Notes: generated from the letters alone by a model not told the origin. Counted from the first letter of the stretch, positions 11,301 through 24,851 are shown. The stretch is DNA of 64,000 nt from Aphelocoma coerulescens (GCF_041296385.1 NC_091018.1:1991501-2055500), one strand, 5' to 3'. Numbers and translations: made by a program.

Positions 11301-13966
11301 CCCTGAAGTGGATTTGTGTTTCAGTGATAGAATGAGGGCAGCAGTAGAAAACTACAGAGACTTGTTTTTTCTCTATGGACTTAAAATAAACGACCACATG
11401 TTTGATAAGGGAGCTGGTTCTGTCTAGAATGTAAAATCACCTGACAAGAACCTGTAGAGCTTAATTTTCTTTAAACTGTTAAATGGAAATCAGAACATGG
11501 GGAGAGTCTGTGCAAGAGGCATTAAATGAAATACTCACCAGCAGAGTACCTACAAATTTGGGAGCTAATAGATTGTTATCTGCCACAATTTAAAATCCTG
11601 AGACCAAATAAAATTCTAAATGTGGATTCTTATTCCTGTGTGCAGCATGAGCAGTCTTTGCTAAAATGTTCTGTGCATAATTTAATGTTCATCCTTTTAA
11701 CTTTGAAGGCATATTGCCAAAGAATTACTCATACAGTTAAAGAAAAAAACTGAAAATCAGTGAATGCAGCCCATAAATAAGCTACACAGTCTTACTTTCC
11801 TTTCCAGATTTTTCAACAAATGGTAAAGGATATACTCCTCAAAAATGCATTTACCAAAAAGAATCTTTCCAAATAATTTCTCATACATACAGCTCTGGCT
11901 TTTAATGACTGCTGCAGTAAGCTTGGGAAATTGCTTTCACTCTATTTTAAGAGCATTTTTACCTAAGTGTTCTTACTGTGAAGTCCATTGGTGCCTTAGG
12001 TCCTGATTAGTGGCACTTAGTGGTTCAGGTGGAAATAATGCACCGGGGTTGGAAAGCAAGTTTAGTAAAGTGAGAAGTGTCACAAATGGTGTCTGTATAA
12101 TTAATGTGATTTGAGAGTATCTGTGACAAGCAAGATATCATAATTAAACCATTCCTTGCAAATTGTTGAAGCTGTTTGCTCAGGAAACTGTGTTTTTCTT
12201 AAAGATAAAGGCCTCATCACTGGACAGCCAGTTGTGCTTGGACTGAAAGTTGGTTTGTGAACTTGATTTGGGAGTAAATAGAGATGAAGTCTTCACAGCA
12301 TTGTAAGTCCTTTCTTTCTTTTTTTTACTGTGCCTTACATTCTGCTATTCCTCTAAAAAGACACTTCCATTACTGATTATGGTAGATTTGGGGCTAAATT
12401 TTGTGCTGCTATTCCTAAAGTTGTTTTAAACATATCCAAAACTGAATTTCAATGAACAATCCCCAAAATGTCAGCCTTTCCCTCTAGGGGCTAAGAAGAC
12501 ACCTGATGGCAATTTCAGTGTTTGTAGGTGCTGTAGGAGTGGATTATCCTTAGCACTGGAAGGTGTTTCCCCCATGTGAGAAGAGAAATCATGCTTACAA
12601 TCACTCTGGTATCTCAAAAAACTCAACAAATAGAGATCAGAAAAGAACTGATACTACAAGTACTACAAAAACAATGTGTAAATAATGAATATTATTGACT
12701 TCATTGAATTTAATTTAGCTGTAGGGGAGATCTTAAGCACATGAATAAAAATACTTATTTTATGGAGAGAAAAGCAGCAAAATAGAGGAAATGGTTTCTC
12801 TGTTTCTCTCCATTAAGAATACTGAAAGAATTTAGGATTGCTGCAGAGAGACAGTAATTCGGAAACACAAAGCTTAAATAATTTCCAAAGCCTACACATT
12901 TCTCGAGTTTTGTTGTAATTCTTCCACAACCACAAAATAGGAGCCTACAGAGGCAAGATATTAAACTACCTTGAAAAATACTAAGCAATGCTCCATATAG
13001 TGGAAAGTGAAATAAAATTGCAATATAGAAATTCTGTATTGGCTGAGATTGGATGTTGCTTTCAAAAGCTGCATAAAATGGAAGCCATTAGCTTCTATTT
13101 GCATTTAAGCAGTGGAGTTATAAAACCAGAATGATATAAAATTGTAAATTATAATCAGGCAGGTAATGTTACACGTTGGAGGAAGATGGTTCAGTTTGAA
13201 TACAATGTTTGAGGAAATGTTTTTAAAAAGTATTCATGGCAAGAGTAATAAAGTATTGGACTGTTGAGACATAAAGGCATTCTTGTCAGAGTACAGAGAT
13301 TGCCCCTGGAAGCAGACCCTTTTTTTCCCTTGACATTTACCTTCAGGAGCTCTAAACCCTGTTCATTCCACTAACATATTGCCACTTCTTCCTTCTTCAT
13401 GGGAACTCATCGTTTCTGTCATTTGTTTGTAGGTATTTCTCAGTGCTTGCTATTATTTACTGGAGAAATCAAGGGAAATCAAACTTATACATAAACAGTC
13501 ATTAATACACACTCAGATGACAAGCCCCTCTTTCTTCCCTTACCCTGTAGAAGTTTTCTTCTGAGAAAATGAAACTTCAAGCATTTGCTTCTTCTAACAT
13601 AATGGGGCTTTTAAGTTATCATCTAAATGACACAAACTGCTGGAGAACTGCTCTGGGGGATAGCAGAGCATCACTCCCAGTGACAACAGAGCTTCCAGCA
13701 GTCGGAAGCAGCGAGGCAGGAGAGGTGGGTGGCACTTGTAGGATGAAATGTTTTTGAAGTGTAGGATATGCTTCTTCTAGTTCTGTCTAATCCTGTCCAG
13801 TGGGGTTTAGGACAGGGACAGTTGGTGTTTAGATAATGTCTGTGTGAGAATGCTGTAGCTGTACCTTTGTCACCATCAAATCAAAAAAAGGTAAATACCC
13901 GTGGATACATTTAAAAGAAAAAAATATGTCCAATCAAGGGCACAGTACCTCAGGTTTATCAGCTGA
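8381..13966. other. AT-rich stretch without a recognisable gene
   Basis: Only short open frames below about 100 codons are present, none recognised. Short T-rich and GTTT tracts occur near 9344-9362 and 9740-9748. No repeat end, tRNA or clear exon was seen. Much of the sequence is ordinary AT-rich vertebrate non-coding DNA. Confidence 0.55.
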
Positions 13967-14326
13967 ATGAGAGAGTTGGGGCTGTTCAGCCTGGAGAGGA
14001 GAAGACTCTGGGGAGAGCTCGTAGAGATGGAGAGGGACTTTGGACAAGGGCCTGGAGTGACAGTGGAAGGAATGGCCTTAAGCTGCAAGAGGGTAGGTTT
14101 AGATTAGAGAGTTGGCACAGTTCCTTTCCTGTAAGGGTGCTGAGGCCCTGGCACAGGTTGCCCAGAGCAGCTGTGGCTGCTCCATCCCTGGAAGTGTCCA
14201 AGGCCAGGCTGGATGGAGCTTTGAACAACTTGGGATAGTGGAAGTTGTCCCTGCCCATGGCATGGGGAGAGAAGTGGCTGATTTTTAAGGCCCTCTCCAA
14301 CCCAACCCATCCCATGATTCCATATT
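13967..14326 (+). mobile_element. CR1 LINE, 5'-truncated 3' end (plus strand)
   Basis: About 360 bp match the avian CR1 3' region in order. It starts at the segment like 'gctgttcagcctggagag', passes through 'ggcacaggttgcccagag' and 'gctccatccctggaagtgt', and ends with 'ccaacccatcccatgattc' followed by attccatattc. There are numerous substitutions and small indels, for example a shortened block near 14060-14110, so the copy is old. A 178-codon open frame on the minus strand across 13986-14522 is antisense to this element and is not a gene. Confidence 0.93.
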
Positions 14327-14375
14327 CAGAGCTGCAGTGCAGTGACACTCTGCACTTGTCTCTGCTTTCCTGCAG

Positions 14376-14443
14376 GCACGTCAGCAAGAACAGGCTCAGG
14401 GGACAAGAGCCAGCCACAAGGAGAGAGAAAATCAGATTGTCAG
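14376..14443 (+). other. Candidate 68-bp exon between good splice sites
   Basis: An acceptor with a pyrimidine-rich tract (cttgtctctgctttcctgcag, AG at 14374-14375) is followed 68 bp later by a donor reading gtcag|gtagga. All three frames are open through the candidate exon. One gives a glutamine-rich, charged peptide starting ARQQEQAQG. No protein family is recognised. It lies 50 bp after the CR1 3' end, so it might be an exonised flank of the element. Pairs of splice-like signals at this distance also arise by chance, and no partner exon is identified. Confidence 0.2.
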
Positions 14444-17400
14444 GTAGGAATAGTGGGGAAATGGGGACACAGGAGTTCAAGCTATATAAATGATAATCAT
14501 GTTTGCAGATTACTGCGCTCACAATTCCAGTTATGGTCTAGTTTCCCACTAAGTTTTGATGCCAAGCAAACGGGATTAAATCGTTCTTTAAAAGTATCTT
14601 CACCACGACTGACAGTGAAATGTTCACGTGTGACTAGAGTCAACTGGAAAATCTTTTTGCCAATGATTAAAGTAGTATTACCCAAGATAATTAATGAGGT
14701 TGGGGTAAAAGAGTTATCTGATTCCTAATAAAAAAAGTGTTATACTCCCATTTATTTTATTTTATGTTCATATTTTATAAGTGCATTCTGAATATGCAGT
14801 CCATGATTCAAACATCACACTGTTTTTAAGCTGTAAAATCTTATGCAAAGCCAATAAGTACAAAAATATGAGTCTTAAAATTATATTCTGATATTTGTGT
14901 TACAAACTTGAGAACTGATAGACCTGTTAAACTGAAATATCAGCCTTTCAACAGCAAGCACTAGTAATAAACTGAACTATTTCAGTAACTGTAAACATAA
15001 TAAAAATCCTCATGATGAATCTCAGAAAAGTTCATTTGATGAAACTCATAACAAATACTCTGAATCCAAAGGAATGAATAATTCTGCATTACTGATAAAA
15101 CCTAGCTAACTTTTTTTTCTTCAAGTGGCAAGATGTCATGTTTTGCTAAGGAAGTAACAGTAAAAAATAATCACAAGCATTTTCCTTACTTTTAACTCTA
15201 TTAGCATCAGTTGGCAATGTACTGATGGGGTCCAGCCAGATGGCTGAATCCTGAAATCCTGAGCTTTGTGCCTGCTGAAACAGCCTTGCTTTTTCTTTTT
15301 TTTTTTTTTTTTTCCCCTCAGAAATTGTGCCACGGTTCTCAACAAGTAAATTCAATTCTGGAGACATTCCAGGAGACAATCAAACTTTGTGACCATTAGC
15401 AGCTATTGTGGTGAAGTAGGCATAGCTCTGTGCAGTAAGGCACTGCAGTTGATGTCCCTGCATTTGGGGGCGGAAGGCAACAGTTACTTAAAACTAGTTC
15501 TGGATCCTGTAGGTTCAAAAACCTTACTGCAATGAGGGTACATCAGATGGGTTAGTTGAGCACACCGTGTGTCTATCTTAATTTAATCCAAAAGGAATTC
15601 AGATTAAGATACTTGAATACTTTCAATGATTTAAATGTGTCCACTGGTGGGAGTGACCAGGAGGTAGAGTTCTCACTCCTGTGAACTAAATGCACTAATA
15701 CAGCAAATACCCTGGTATCTATGGTGTGTGAGACACCTTTTCCCATGGCCAGAGTCACGAATGATAAATGCAGTTGATCCACTTGCAGTATTTGGGTCTG
15801 CCAGCAGCGTGGATAATGCTCTGCACCTCAGCCATTGGGGTGTTTTAATGCAGCGCCTGCTGCCACAACAGTTCAGGTAAAAGCATCACTGGCTCGAGGT
15901 ATATTTGTTTTGATAAAAGTGCTGTGAGCACTGTGTTTTCCTGAAGTGGCCTTGCTTAGCCAAGCACTGTTTAACTGAGCCCTGCAGTGCAGTCCTGGGC
16001 ACATGATCACATTTCAGAAATCACCCCAGTGCATCAATTCCTTGAGCTTGCCAGCTGTTCTGGTAGTGTTGAGCTTGGTATGTGGCTGCTTGCTTTTCTG
16101 TCAGAAGAACGTTTCTTAATGGGTCATGTGGAGATCTCTGAAAGTGAGCTGGTCATACATGCAGCTTGACACTATTGTAATAGCAGAGATTTAAGTCTTT
16201 CTGGTGAGAACATATTCTCCTTTGGTTCATGTCCTTGTTACATATCCAGATAATTTCCTTGGATTTAAAGGAACAAAACATATGAATAAGTAAATTCCTC
16301 TTCTCTTATGCTTGTATTTGCTTTCCTAGTTCTACTCAGTGTGGAAAGTCTGAGGAATTTGGTCTTGACCTGCCTTGGAAACTGAGAGCTAAGATGCCTC
16401 TCTGTATTCTGTAATAGAGTAACATCTGCCCACTGATGACAGCTCCATCAAACATTTTTGTATCTGTTTGCTTCAGTTAGGCAAGCTAAAATTATCAGCA
16501 ATGGAATGTTCTTGTTTGTATTCTTTTTGGTCCTCTGTAGCAAATACTAAATGTGCCTCTTCCTTCCCGGGAAGCTTGTTGTTGTTGTGTTAATGAGATT
16601 TCGCACATTAAAGCATAGGGGTAGGAGCATGGTGGAGCTAAGATTACACACTTAAAGTTGTTCCTGTTGCTAGGAAGTGATGAATCTGCTATCTAACATG
16701 TTGATTTTCCTTCCAAATCCATCCAATGTATCCCATTAAAATTTTCCTTCATTTAAGCGATAAAATCAAATTCTCACTTTACAGAGCCAAAAGTTGGAGC
16801 CCATTAATGCTCTGAGTGAGCTTAAACCCATACTTTCATAATTGAATTAACTTAAAAAGGTAAATATACTCATTTTTCTGTAGTTCACAAGAGGTATTTT
16901 CCCCCTACTGTAGTATGTTATCTGCAACATAATTTAGAAGAGCTGATTGCTTTGCTGCTTTTCTTTAAATGACAGATGATTTTGTGCAAGCTCTCAATTT
17001 TCCTTCCCAATTTCCCACCTTGAGGATTGTCATACCAAGCCTTATTGCCTTTGCAATGAAATTTTTCCTTGGGAGGTACTATTTTGAGCACAGATTTTCT
17101 GTAACAGTGGGAATTACTATCTGTGACTAATAACAATCTCTGTGGAGCTTGTTATACAACGAAGACTGATCATGTGCTTGAATATATTCATGTGACTGCT
17201 TGCAGCTACGAGTAGCTTAAATTTCTGTAAGTTGGTGCTTTATCAAAAATGATTTCTTCCCTACTGAAATAAGGTAAATTATTAAACTACTACTATTTTA
17301 ACTCAAGTTCAATAACACTTACGTGAACTTTCATGCAACAATCTGGAAAAAAGTATGAATTAACAGTGGTTAATCTGGTCCTTGAACTGTTCTAACAGAA

Positions 17401-17826
17401 TTTTAATTGTAATTTAAATGGATCTTTCTATAGCTAACCTATGTTTCTAAAATAACATTTCTTCAGAAGTGCCCCATAGATGTGCAAATTATAAGATACC
17501 AGTAGGGAAGATTTTACTTGGAACCCACTTTTATCCTTGTTTATTTATTTTTAAACATCTCTTGTTTGTTATAAATGTTCTGAGAATTAATTATCCCTCT
17601 GGGCACAGTGTGGAGGTCTCTAGAACATCCACGTCTTTGCAGGAAGATCAGTCAGGATGTTCTTTCTTCTAATGTGGCTGAATTTCATATTCTAATACTC
17701 ATTCAAGTATTTGTATTGGAAAAAACTTGAAGGCAAGGCAATCTGTAGTAATAGAGAGCACAAGACTGGTGGTTGTGTAAACATGATGTTTCTTACCTTG
17801 TTTTCTGCTGATTTTTGTAGGTGACA
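14444..17826. other. AT-rich stretch without a recognisable gene
   Basis: There is an 18-base T run at 15296-15313, preceded by ttttc. The segment around 16650-16860 is AT-rich, free of repeats and has a mixed composition typical of conserved non-coding DNA, but conservation cannot be judged from one sequence. Short open frames reading lysine runs across the T tract are artefacts of it. Confidence 0.5.
15296..15313. repeat. Poly-T tract (18 bases)
   Basis: An uninterrupted T run preceded by ttttc and followed by cccc. No recognisable retrotransposon body or target-site duplication is visible on either side, so it is called a simple repeat and not an element tail. Confidence 0.95.
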
Positions 17827-17877
17827 AGATGGTCTTTAAGGCCCCTTCCAAGCCAAGCCATTCTGGGATTCTGTTAT
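17827..17877 (+). mobile_element. CR1 LINE 3' tail fragment (plus strand)
   Basis: About 50 bp read like the terminal part of avian CR1 ('ggtctttaaggccccttcc', then a copy of the ccattctgggattctg end). The orientation is plus. Everything upstream is truncated. The match is short but lies in the most characteristic part of the family, immediately before the 3' end. Confidence 0.8.
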
Positions 17878-20334
17878 GGCAGGTAAATTTGTACAGTAGG
17901 TAATTTGCTTCTATTAAGTCTGCAGATATAAAATAGAAGTGTAAATGAACAACAGGAGCTTGTTACTCGATAAAAGCCACAGCTGAGATTGCAAACCAAG
18001 TGTCAGCAGTGAGAGCTACAAGGAATTTTTGTACTGGGCAAGTCCAAAAATGAGGGTGCTGGAGGCATCCCCAGTACTGGGGCCACGTTGGTTTTCTGTA
18101 GAAACTGTGCATGGGATGGATTTGATTTATTTTGGAGGGCCTGGAATGAAGAAGTGCCTGGTTACTTGTTCAGTAACATTCACTTATGACCTTGTTGGCT
18201 ACAAGTTGGGGCAGGAAAATTGCCTGGGCACTGTCACCTCATTGTGTACCTGATGCTGTCCTGGGAGATGGGGCACAAGAGTTTGTGTGCTGCTGGGGAG
18301 GGGGGTGAAGGACGGGGACTGCAAGCAAAGTAGAGAAAGTCATTAGAAAATAAGACATTTTTTCAAAAACTCAGTAAGGATTTGATTGCCATTTGTGAAT
18401 GTTTGAGTTCTGTCACTTCAGAATATAAACACAGCATGATTATTGGGAATGAAAGTGTGTTCCTACTGTGGAGCATGAAGCAAGGTCAAAAAGCAGAGTG
18501 TTTGAATTGTGCAAATTAGACAATAATTTTGAGCAATACTTCATGACACAGAGCTATCAAAAAATGGGAATTGAAGAAAAGAGACCAGGGAAAAGGTTGT
18601 AACTGTATATTCTTAACCATATGAAGTTGTCAAACAGTAGAATTACTTAGTTTTAGTGAAACACCGTCCTGTGGTTCTGTCACACTGCTGTAGAGTCTAA
18701 GGCAAAGAAAGCTCTTCAAGCCTTGACAATTTATTCCAAAGTAGGATGATGATGATGAATTCTACCTTGTGTTTTCCATACTTCAAAAGCTTTGAGCCAG
18801 TCATAGGATACATATGGATCCAGCAGTGCTGTGCCAAGACTTGGTTATGAGGCATCTGCTGTGAGTCACACTTGCTTCAGTAAAGATGAAATCTGACATC
18901 ATCTTGTGCTCCTCAAAGTGACTTTAGAGATGTTGCTATAGGCTTCTTTTCACAGGGTCATCCACTAAAATAACTATATCTGGAGTGCTGAGATGATTTT
19001 GATGATTTTTTTTTTTTTAAATATTCTTTCAGTTGCCTTGATTGAAAAGGGAATGACTGATACATAATCTTGTCAAACTCTTGTCAAGCAAAGATAAGTT
19101 TTAGTTGCATTAATGCCAAACTGATGGCTTTAGCCTGCTGGTCCTGGACCAACTGGTTGAAATTTAGAAAATCTTTGTACTTTCACAAGAAGACAAAGTC
19201 TCTGTTGACTTGCAGTACTAACAGGAGATAACAGCAGCAAAAATTTATTTTGGCTTTGCGGGACAGCAGATGGGGGAAGGCCCAGGGGAATTTGTCCCCT
19301 TATTCCAATGCCCTTTTTTTGCATAGATGCCTTGCAGAACTGTACTGGTTACGAATTTAAGAGGGAGACTGCTCTGGCACTCTTATGACTTGAGTTTCAT
19401 TTATTATGTGCTACTTTGATAAATTACTCATTGATGTCCTGAGAGTATTTCCTCTGATCTGTGTCTGTTCTTTTATATTGTTCTAATTATTTATTTTACC
19501 TTCCTTTTGTCTTTAAATCCTCAAAATGATAACACACATTTAAAGATTAATTCTTTATCCCACTGGCTGATAAATAATCATATTGTCAAATCCTGCTTGT
19601 GTTAGAGTTTTTGAGCTGGTGGGAGTACTTTGGATAGCTCATTAAACTTAATATATAGGAAAATTTATTATAGATAAAGAGAACAATTACCAGAAACTAC
19701 ATTATGAAACGTTTGTCAAAGTTGAGTAGCTTAAATATTGATGAAGTCAAACAGAAGAATCAATGACAGTTACTGAGCTGGATTTTAAGCAGCAGAACAC
19801 AACTTCATTTAGCATCATAGTCTCTCTCCCACATCCTGCATAAATCATGGAACTCATTCTAATATACTGGGCTTGTGTCTAGGAAACCTCACAAAATTTT
19901 CAGAAAACCAGTGAGTTTATCAAGTCAATGTTTGTGAGAGGTCAAAGGCCAACAACAGCATTCCTGGTTTGTTCCACACTTGTGGGATAAACTCTTCTTA
20001 CCAAGCAGTGATTGCACTGGGTTCATGTGGTTTTGTGTGGGTTTTCTTTTTTCCCTTCCTAATTCAGCCTTAAAACAGAAGTCAACTTTTGTATTTGATA
20101 AATGAGTCCTACTGCTCTGAAACTCTCAGCTCAATCAATGTGCTTGTGTTTGATTCTCTCCACAGTTATATCTTGTGTTATTTTCCTTGTGTTTTGCAGA
20201 GGTAAACTGCAATTTTGAAAGGGAAGAATTCCCTTCCCACTTCCCCTGCCTCCAGCCCTGCAAATGTCTTAACTGGGGGGGTCAGATGAGGGCTTGTCCC
20301 CATATCTGCTACCTACCAATTCTGGATTTTTAGG

Positions 20335-20379
20335 TTGTTGTTGTTGTTGTTTGTTTGGTTTGTTTTTTTTTTTTTTTTT
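20335..20379. repeat. (TTG)n / GTTT / poly-T compound simple repeat
   Basis: About six TTG units pass into tttgtttggtttg and then 17 T at 20363-20379. It is a compound microsatellite with no element body attached that I can recognise. Confidence 0.93.
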
Positions 20380-22610
20380 CATTTTACTCAGTAATACCTG
20401 ATAATAAGATCTTAATTTGAAATAAAACATGACTTTGGCATAGTAGGTATCCCAATGTGTTCAGGAGTTACAGTTTTAAGGCTACATGCACCAGGTGGTT
20501 GGGTAGTTCTGAGGTGTGTCAAGTGTCCTCCTTGGGTATAAAGACAGATACTGGACTTTTTTATGCTTGCATGCCTGAGAATGAAAAGATGAAAATTTGT
20601 TTTTATACAAATATACTTTAAAAAAGTTCCAAGTTCCCAGTATGCAGCTGGGGAGTCTGGTGTGATCTCTTTGACTGGTGTGTGGAGGGATGAGAACGAG
20701 AAGAGCAGAGAACACTGGAAATGCATTTCTGCATCCTGTTCCCAGCACCACCCACCCCCCAAAGGAAAAAAATATAACACTGTTTCCATGGAAAAATCAA
20801 CATGATAGAGGACTGCTGGATAGCCAATACCATTTTTTAAAATCCAATTGGTTGCAGCTGTACTGAGAGGGAACAAATGTTTTGCTGCCTTTGCTGCCAA
20901 ATAATAGATTATATTTGGAAGCATAAGACTAATGAAAAAATACAGTTCAGAAACAGAGTGATTGCAAAGCTTCAGGCATAAGAAAGGAAACTGTTAGCTT
21001 GCTTTGTAAAGCAAATCTCCGAAATATCGGGGTTTTTTTTAGATGCAGTGTAAAGTTATACATAATGTTGATTCCTGAGGATCCAGTTTTTCATCATGGC
21101 AGTGATGCCAAGCTTCCTGCTGGCTATAATTTATCTACCTACCATCAACCATCTGCTTGGGAAATCATTAACTCAGATTGGGGTGGAGGAGGGCAGCAAG
21201 GTGGGAGCAGTGACTGGGAGAGGGAATTGTGCTGTGGAGGGAGAGCAGGCACGGTGCTCCTGCTGCTCTGGGTGTGTTCCACACTGCCCTGGCCGAGGTC
21301 ACCCGTGTCCCCTCCAGGGGCACTGTGTTTGGCATGTGGAACACTCCTGGCTGAAGGTCTAGCAGAGGATCAGCAGCTCTTACAACTGTGGTGACTTTAT
21401 CACAGGTGACCAAATCATTCAGATATGTAGAACCTGTAGCTCCATTATTTGAAATGATTAGATATAAGAATCAAAAAAGAAAAATAGTTGTGGTCTCCAG
21501 CTCCTTATAATCAGACATGGAAGTTAAGTGTGTGCCATTAAATCTTGTTAAAGCCAACAAACAGGTTATTTACTTTTCAGTCATCTTCTCATTGTCCTGA
21601 TAGAACCATGGATTTGTATCTTTTAGAGATCTCCAGCTGCAGGCTGGAGCTCAACTGGCACAGGTGGATGGAAGCACTTCTTCAGTGCTTCTGTGAGAAT
21701 TGGGTGAACTGAATCAATAATGCCATCTGACAGAAAGGAGAGAAGAAATATCTTTACAACATCAAGCAGTGCAATCTGATCCATGTTCGGGGTATTGGGC
21801 GACTCATCAAATATCTGTGCAACAAGCAGGAATTGATTTTACAGTCCCTGCCCACCTGATGGGAATGTGTGTGTGCATCACTGAGGAGCATTCATGCAAA
21901 CTTTTGTCTGCTGAGCTGGTGGTAAGATTTTACTAAAACATGCTGTAGTTCACAATTATTATTTTTTACAGCTTGCTGGTGATGAATGATTCAGGAATTT
22001 AAACCCTCACCTTTAGAAATCACCATCTGTTACTGATGTCTCCTTTAGCAGCTTAACTCAATATAATTCAAATTGCAGTTACCTCTGACCTAAGAACTGT
22101 GTGTTACTACACCAGTAGTATCCTTAAAAAGCCTTATGTGTTATTTTCTGTTGGGAATATGTGCATCAGAGATTGTTAGAGTGAGAAATTAAGAGTTCTG
22201 GAGTGCCTGGGAATTGGAGGTCAAAAATGCAACTTTCTTCATCCAAACAAAGATGGGATCAGCCCCTTGCCAGATCAGCATCTGTGGTCAAGCTGAAGCC
22301 TATTTGGCAGCATGGTTTTAGTTGAGTTAATGAAGAAAACACACACTTTCCTCCATCATAATGAACCATGTTTTATACCAGATGTTGTTGGGTATCATGA
22401 AACATTTGTTTATATAAATAAAAAAATATTAATGGGAAAGTGTGCTGCTTTCACACTTTTAAAAGCTAATGTGTACCTGGATTCTAGGGCTTATATTGCT
22501 TCTAATATAGATGGAATTACTGCAAGTTGCATAGAATAGCTGTAAATTGTATAAAATAGACACAACAGATATATTCAAAAGAGCAGAATGATAAAGAGAA
22601 TTCCAAGACT

Positions 22611-22612
<2 letters not shown>

Positions 22613-22650
<38 letters not shown>

Positions 22651-22690
22651 TGGGTGTTTTTTGTTTGTTTGTTTGTTTTTTGGGGGGTTT
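22613..22690. repeat. 37-base poly-T followed by GTTT repeats and a G run
   Basis: T occupies 22613-22649 without interruption. Then come gtgggtgttttttg, four GTTT units, ttttttgggggg and a further T-rich tail. On the minus strand this reads as a long poly-A preceded by CAAA-type repeats, which could be the tail of a retrocopy. No parent gene or flanking duplication is evident. Runs this long are unstable, so the length may be inexact. Confidence 0.95.
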
Positions 22691-24836
22691 GTTTTTGACT
22701 TGGACACCTCTGAGTATGGACATCATGCTAGATTTTTGACTTTGGACATGGTATTTCCTAAACTAAAATTCAGATGCTGAAAGCCTGCTTGTTGCAGGCT
22801 TTGATTTGTCACCTGCTCATTGTATATTTGGGAATCAATTAAATTCTACTCAGTGAATGTTCACACAAATTGGAATTAGTTTAATGATATTTTAATTTTT
22901 TCAAAGATATCCTTGGCCCTGCCACTACTGGGCCTTCAGGCACAAATAGTCCTAAATGTGCAGGTGTTTAGCAGAAAGAATAAAACCCCCCTAAAAGCGC
23001 AGGTGTGCATAGCAGGTTTGTCAAGTGACGTTTCTGAAGGACATAACAAACTCTGTTTTTCTGTGTCTTAGGAGGGAATCACTGGTGCTGTGTCTCTCTG
23101 GCTGCCTTTCCTCCAGGCTCTCTCTCCAGCTCCAGGGCTGGGCCATTTTCTCAGGGATGCTGTGACTCATTCCCCGTTTATTTTGCCTCGCAGATGGTGT
23201 CATTTCACCTCCTGCTCTGCGAGTGCCGAGTGACACCGTGGCACTGGCTGGGATGAGTACAGAATGTGTGGTGCAGCTTTCTTTGTGCAGCAGTGGGTGA
23301 GGCAGGCAGGGAACACGAGGCTCTGGGTGCTGCTGTGTGTCACACCCAGGCAGGAGCAGTGACCCCGCTGTGGTCCCCACACAGCCACTCTGGTAATGGT
23401 GATGCTGTTCCGTGTGCCAGGGAGCTGACGTTGGCATTCTGGCACACAAAGTTTGTGAAATGCTTCCAGCTCTGTCTTACTGTGCTGCATCTATTTGCCC
23501 AGAGCTTTTAAATTCCTCTCCAGTGCTGGCAGGTTTGGTGGAACTGCAACCTGTGCATCCCACAGCACTGGACTTCTTGAAACTGTGAGATGGGGAAGTG
23601 TTTGAGGTGTTGCCTCAGCAAAAGATATTCTAAAACCTCATGAGAAAGGTTTGTTCTTTTCATTTTTATGCTGGTGTTATGATAGGCAGAGAGGGAAAAG
23701 ATGTGCTGTGAAAGACCTTCCCACCACCATCACCACACAGGCTATATTTTATCTTTCCTCAGGATTTGCTGTAGGCAGCTGATTTAGAACTGGTTTCTTG
23801 GGTGATAAAACATCACCATTTGTGCTTGGTAAGTGGGGACATCAGTTGCATCCACATGACTGGGTCTGACCTTACCTGTACTGCACAGTAAAAGGGTTGA
23901 TAGGTGGGAATGGGGCCTCAAAATAAAACATGCACACAGTGGTCACTTGGGCTGAAATTTGGCCTCCATTTTTTGCTGATGTACTTGCAGTTGTTACTGG
24001 CCAAAATCTGCTCTTCAGCTCTGCAGCACTTTGCTGTATTGTGCTGCCTTTTCTACCATTATCCCTGGCATGCAAGTCCTGAGGCTAACACCCCTTGGAG
24101 CTGCATGAGAAATGTTGAAAATATTCATACACAAAACATCATTGGCATCACAAGTTATTTTTTTATCCTTTCCCTTCTGTAAGGACCTTAAAAAGTCAAT
24201 CTTCCTGCCCACACAGAGTGTTATTTTTCTGAGCTTGCTTTCTGTTGAAAGGACATTTCTGTGGGAATTTTGCTTCCATTTGTGTGTCTGCTCTGTGCAG
24301 TGACTTTATTGACCACATAAAGAATGATAATTTTTTTTTTTCAGTAGCTCTTTCAAGAGGCTCTTCTGAAGCTTGGTTTGATTTGGAGAGAGAAAAGGGG
24401 TCAAGAGAACAAAAAACTAGCAGGTAAATAAGCACATGTTCTCACTTACAGTAACATTTCTCTAGAATTTCTCCTGATTTAATAAAGACCTGGAGTATGA
24501 TTTTTGTATCTCCTGAATTTATTAGATATTTTTAAGCTTTTACTGCTCTATAGTAGATCCGAGCTTAAATTGAGAGCCTATTTCTCTGGTAGAGTGTAAG
24601 GAAATGGGGCACTCTTAATGTTTCAGGGTGAGTTGGAAATTCACCTTAGAGTTCAATGACTTGAACCCACAGATGAGATGTGGGCATTGTTTCACTATCA
24701 GTTCATGTTCTCCTTTCTCTCAAGCTCTCCAATTAAGCTTGTACAAAAATATTCCCTGGTACAGAAAAAACCCCAAACTCTTCAGGCATTTGAAAGGATT
24801 ATGGCAACTGGAAACGCCACCTCCTTTTTACACAGC

Positions 24837-24851
24837 TTTTTTTTTTTTTTT
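24837..24851. repeat. Poly-T tract (15 bases)
   Basis: An uninterrupted T run followed by ccccttccc. It is a simple repeat. An open frame crossing it that reads a phenylalanine run is an artefact. Confidence 0.9.

Noticed and set aside
13986..14522. 178-codon minus-strand open frame
   Set aside because: It is antisense to a plus-strand CR1 fragment and reflects the element's composition.
15136..15379. Minus-strand frames with lysine runs
   Set aside because: They cross an 18-base T tract, so the lysine run is translated homopolymer.
15433..15450. taaggcac string matching the miR-124 seed region
   Set aside because: The match ends after the seed-length portion, and no hairpin precursor is seen around it.
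20412..20924. 170-codon minus-strand open frame
   Set aside because: Other frames over the same bases are also open on both strands, there is no recognisable family and no supporting splice or promoter signals.
22459..22726. Minus-strand frames with long lysine tracts
   Set aside because: They are artefacts of the 37-base poly-T and GTTT repeats.
23763..23828. Possible 66-bp exon with acceptor atctttcctcag and donor ttg|gtaagt
   Set aside because: All three frames have stops, no partner exons are visible and the composition is ordinary. It is kept only as a chance splice-site pair.
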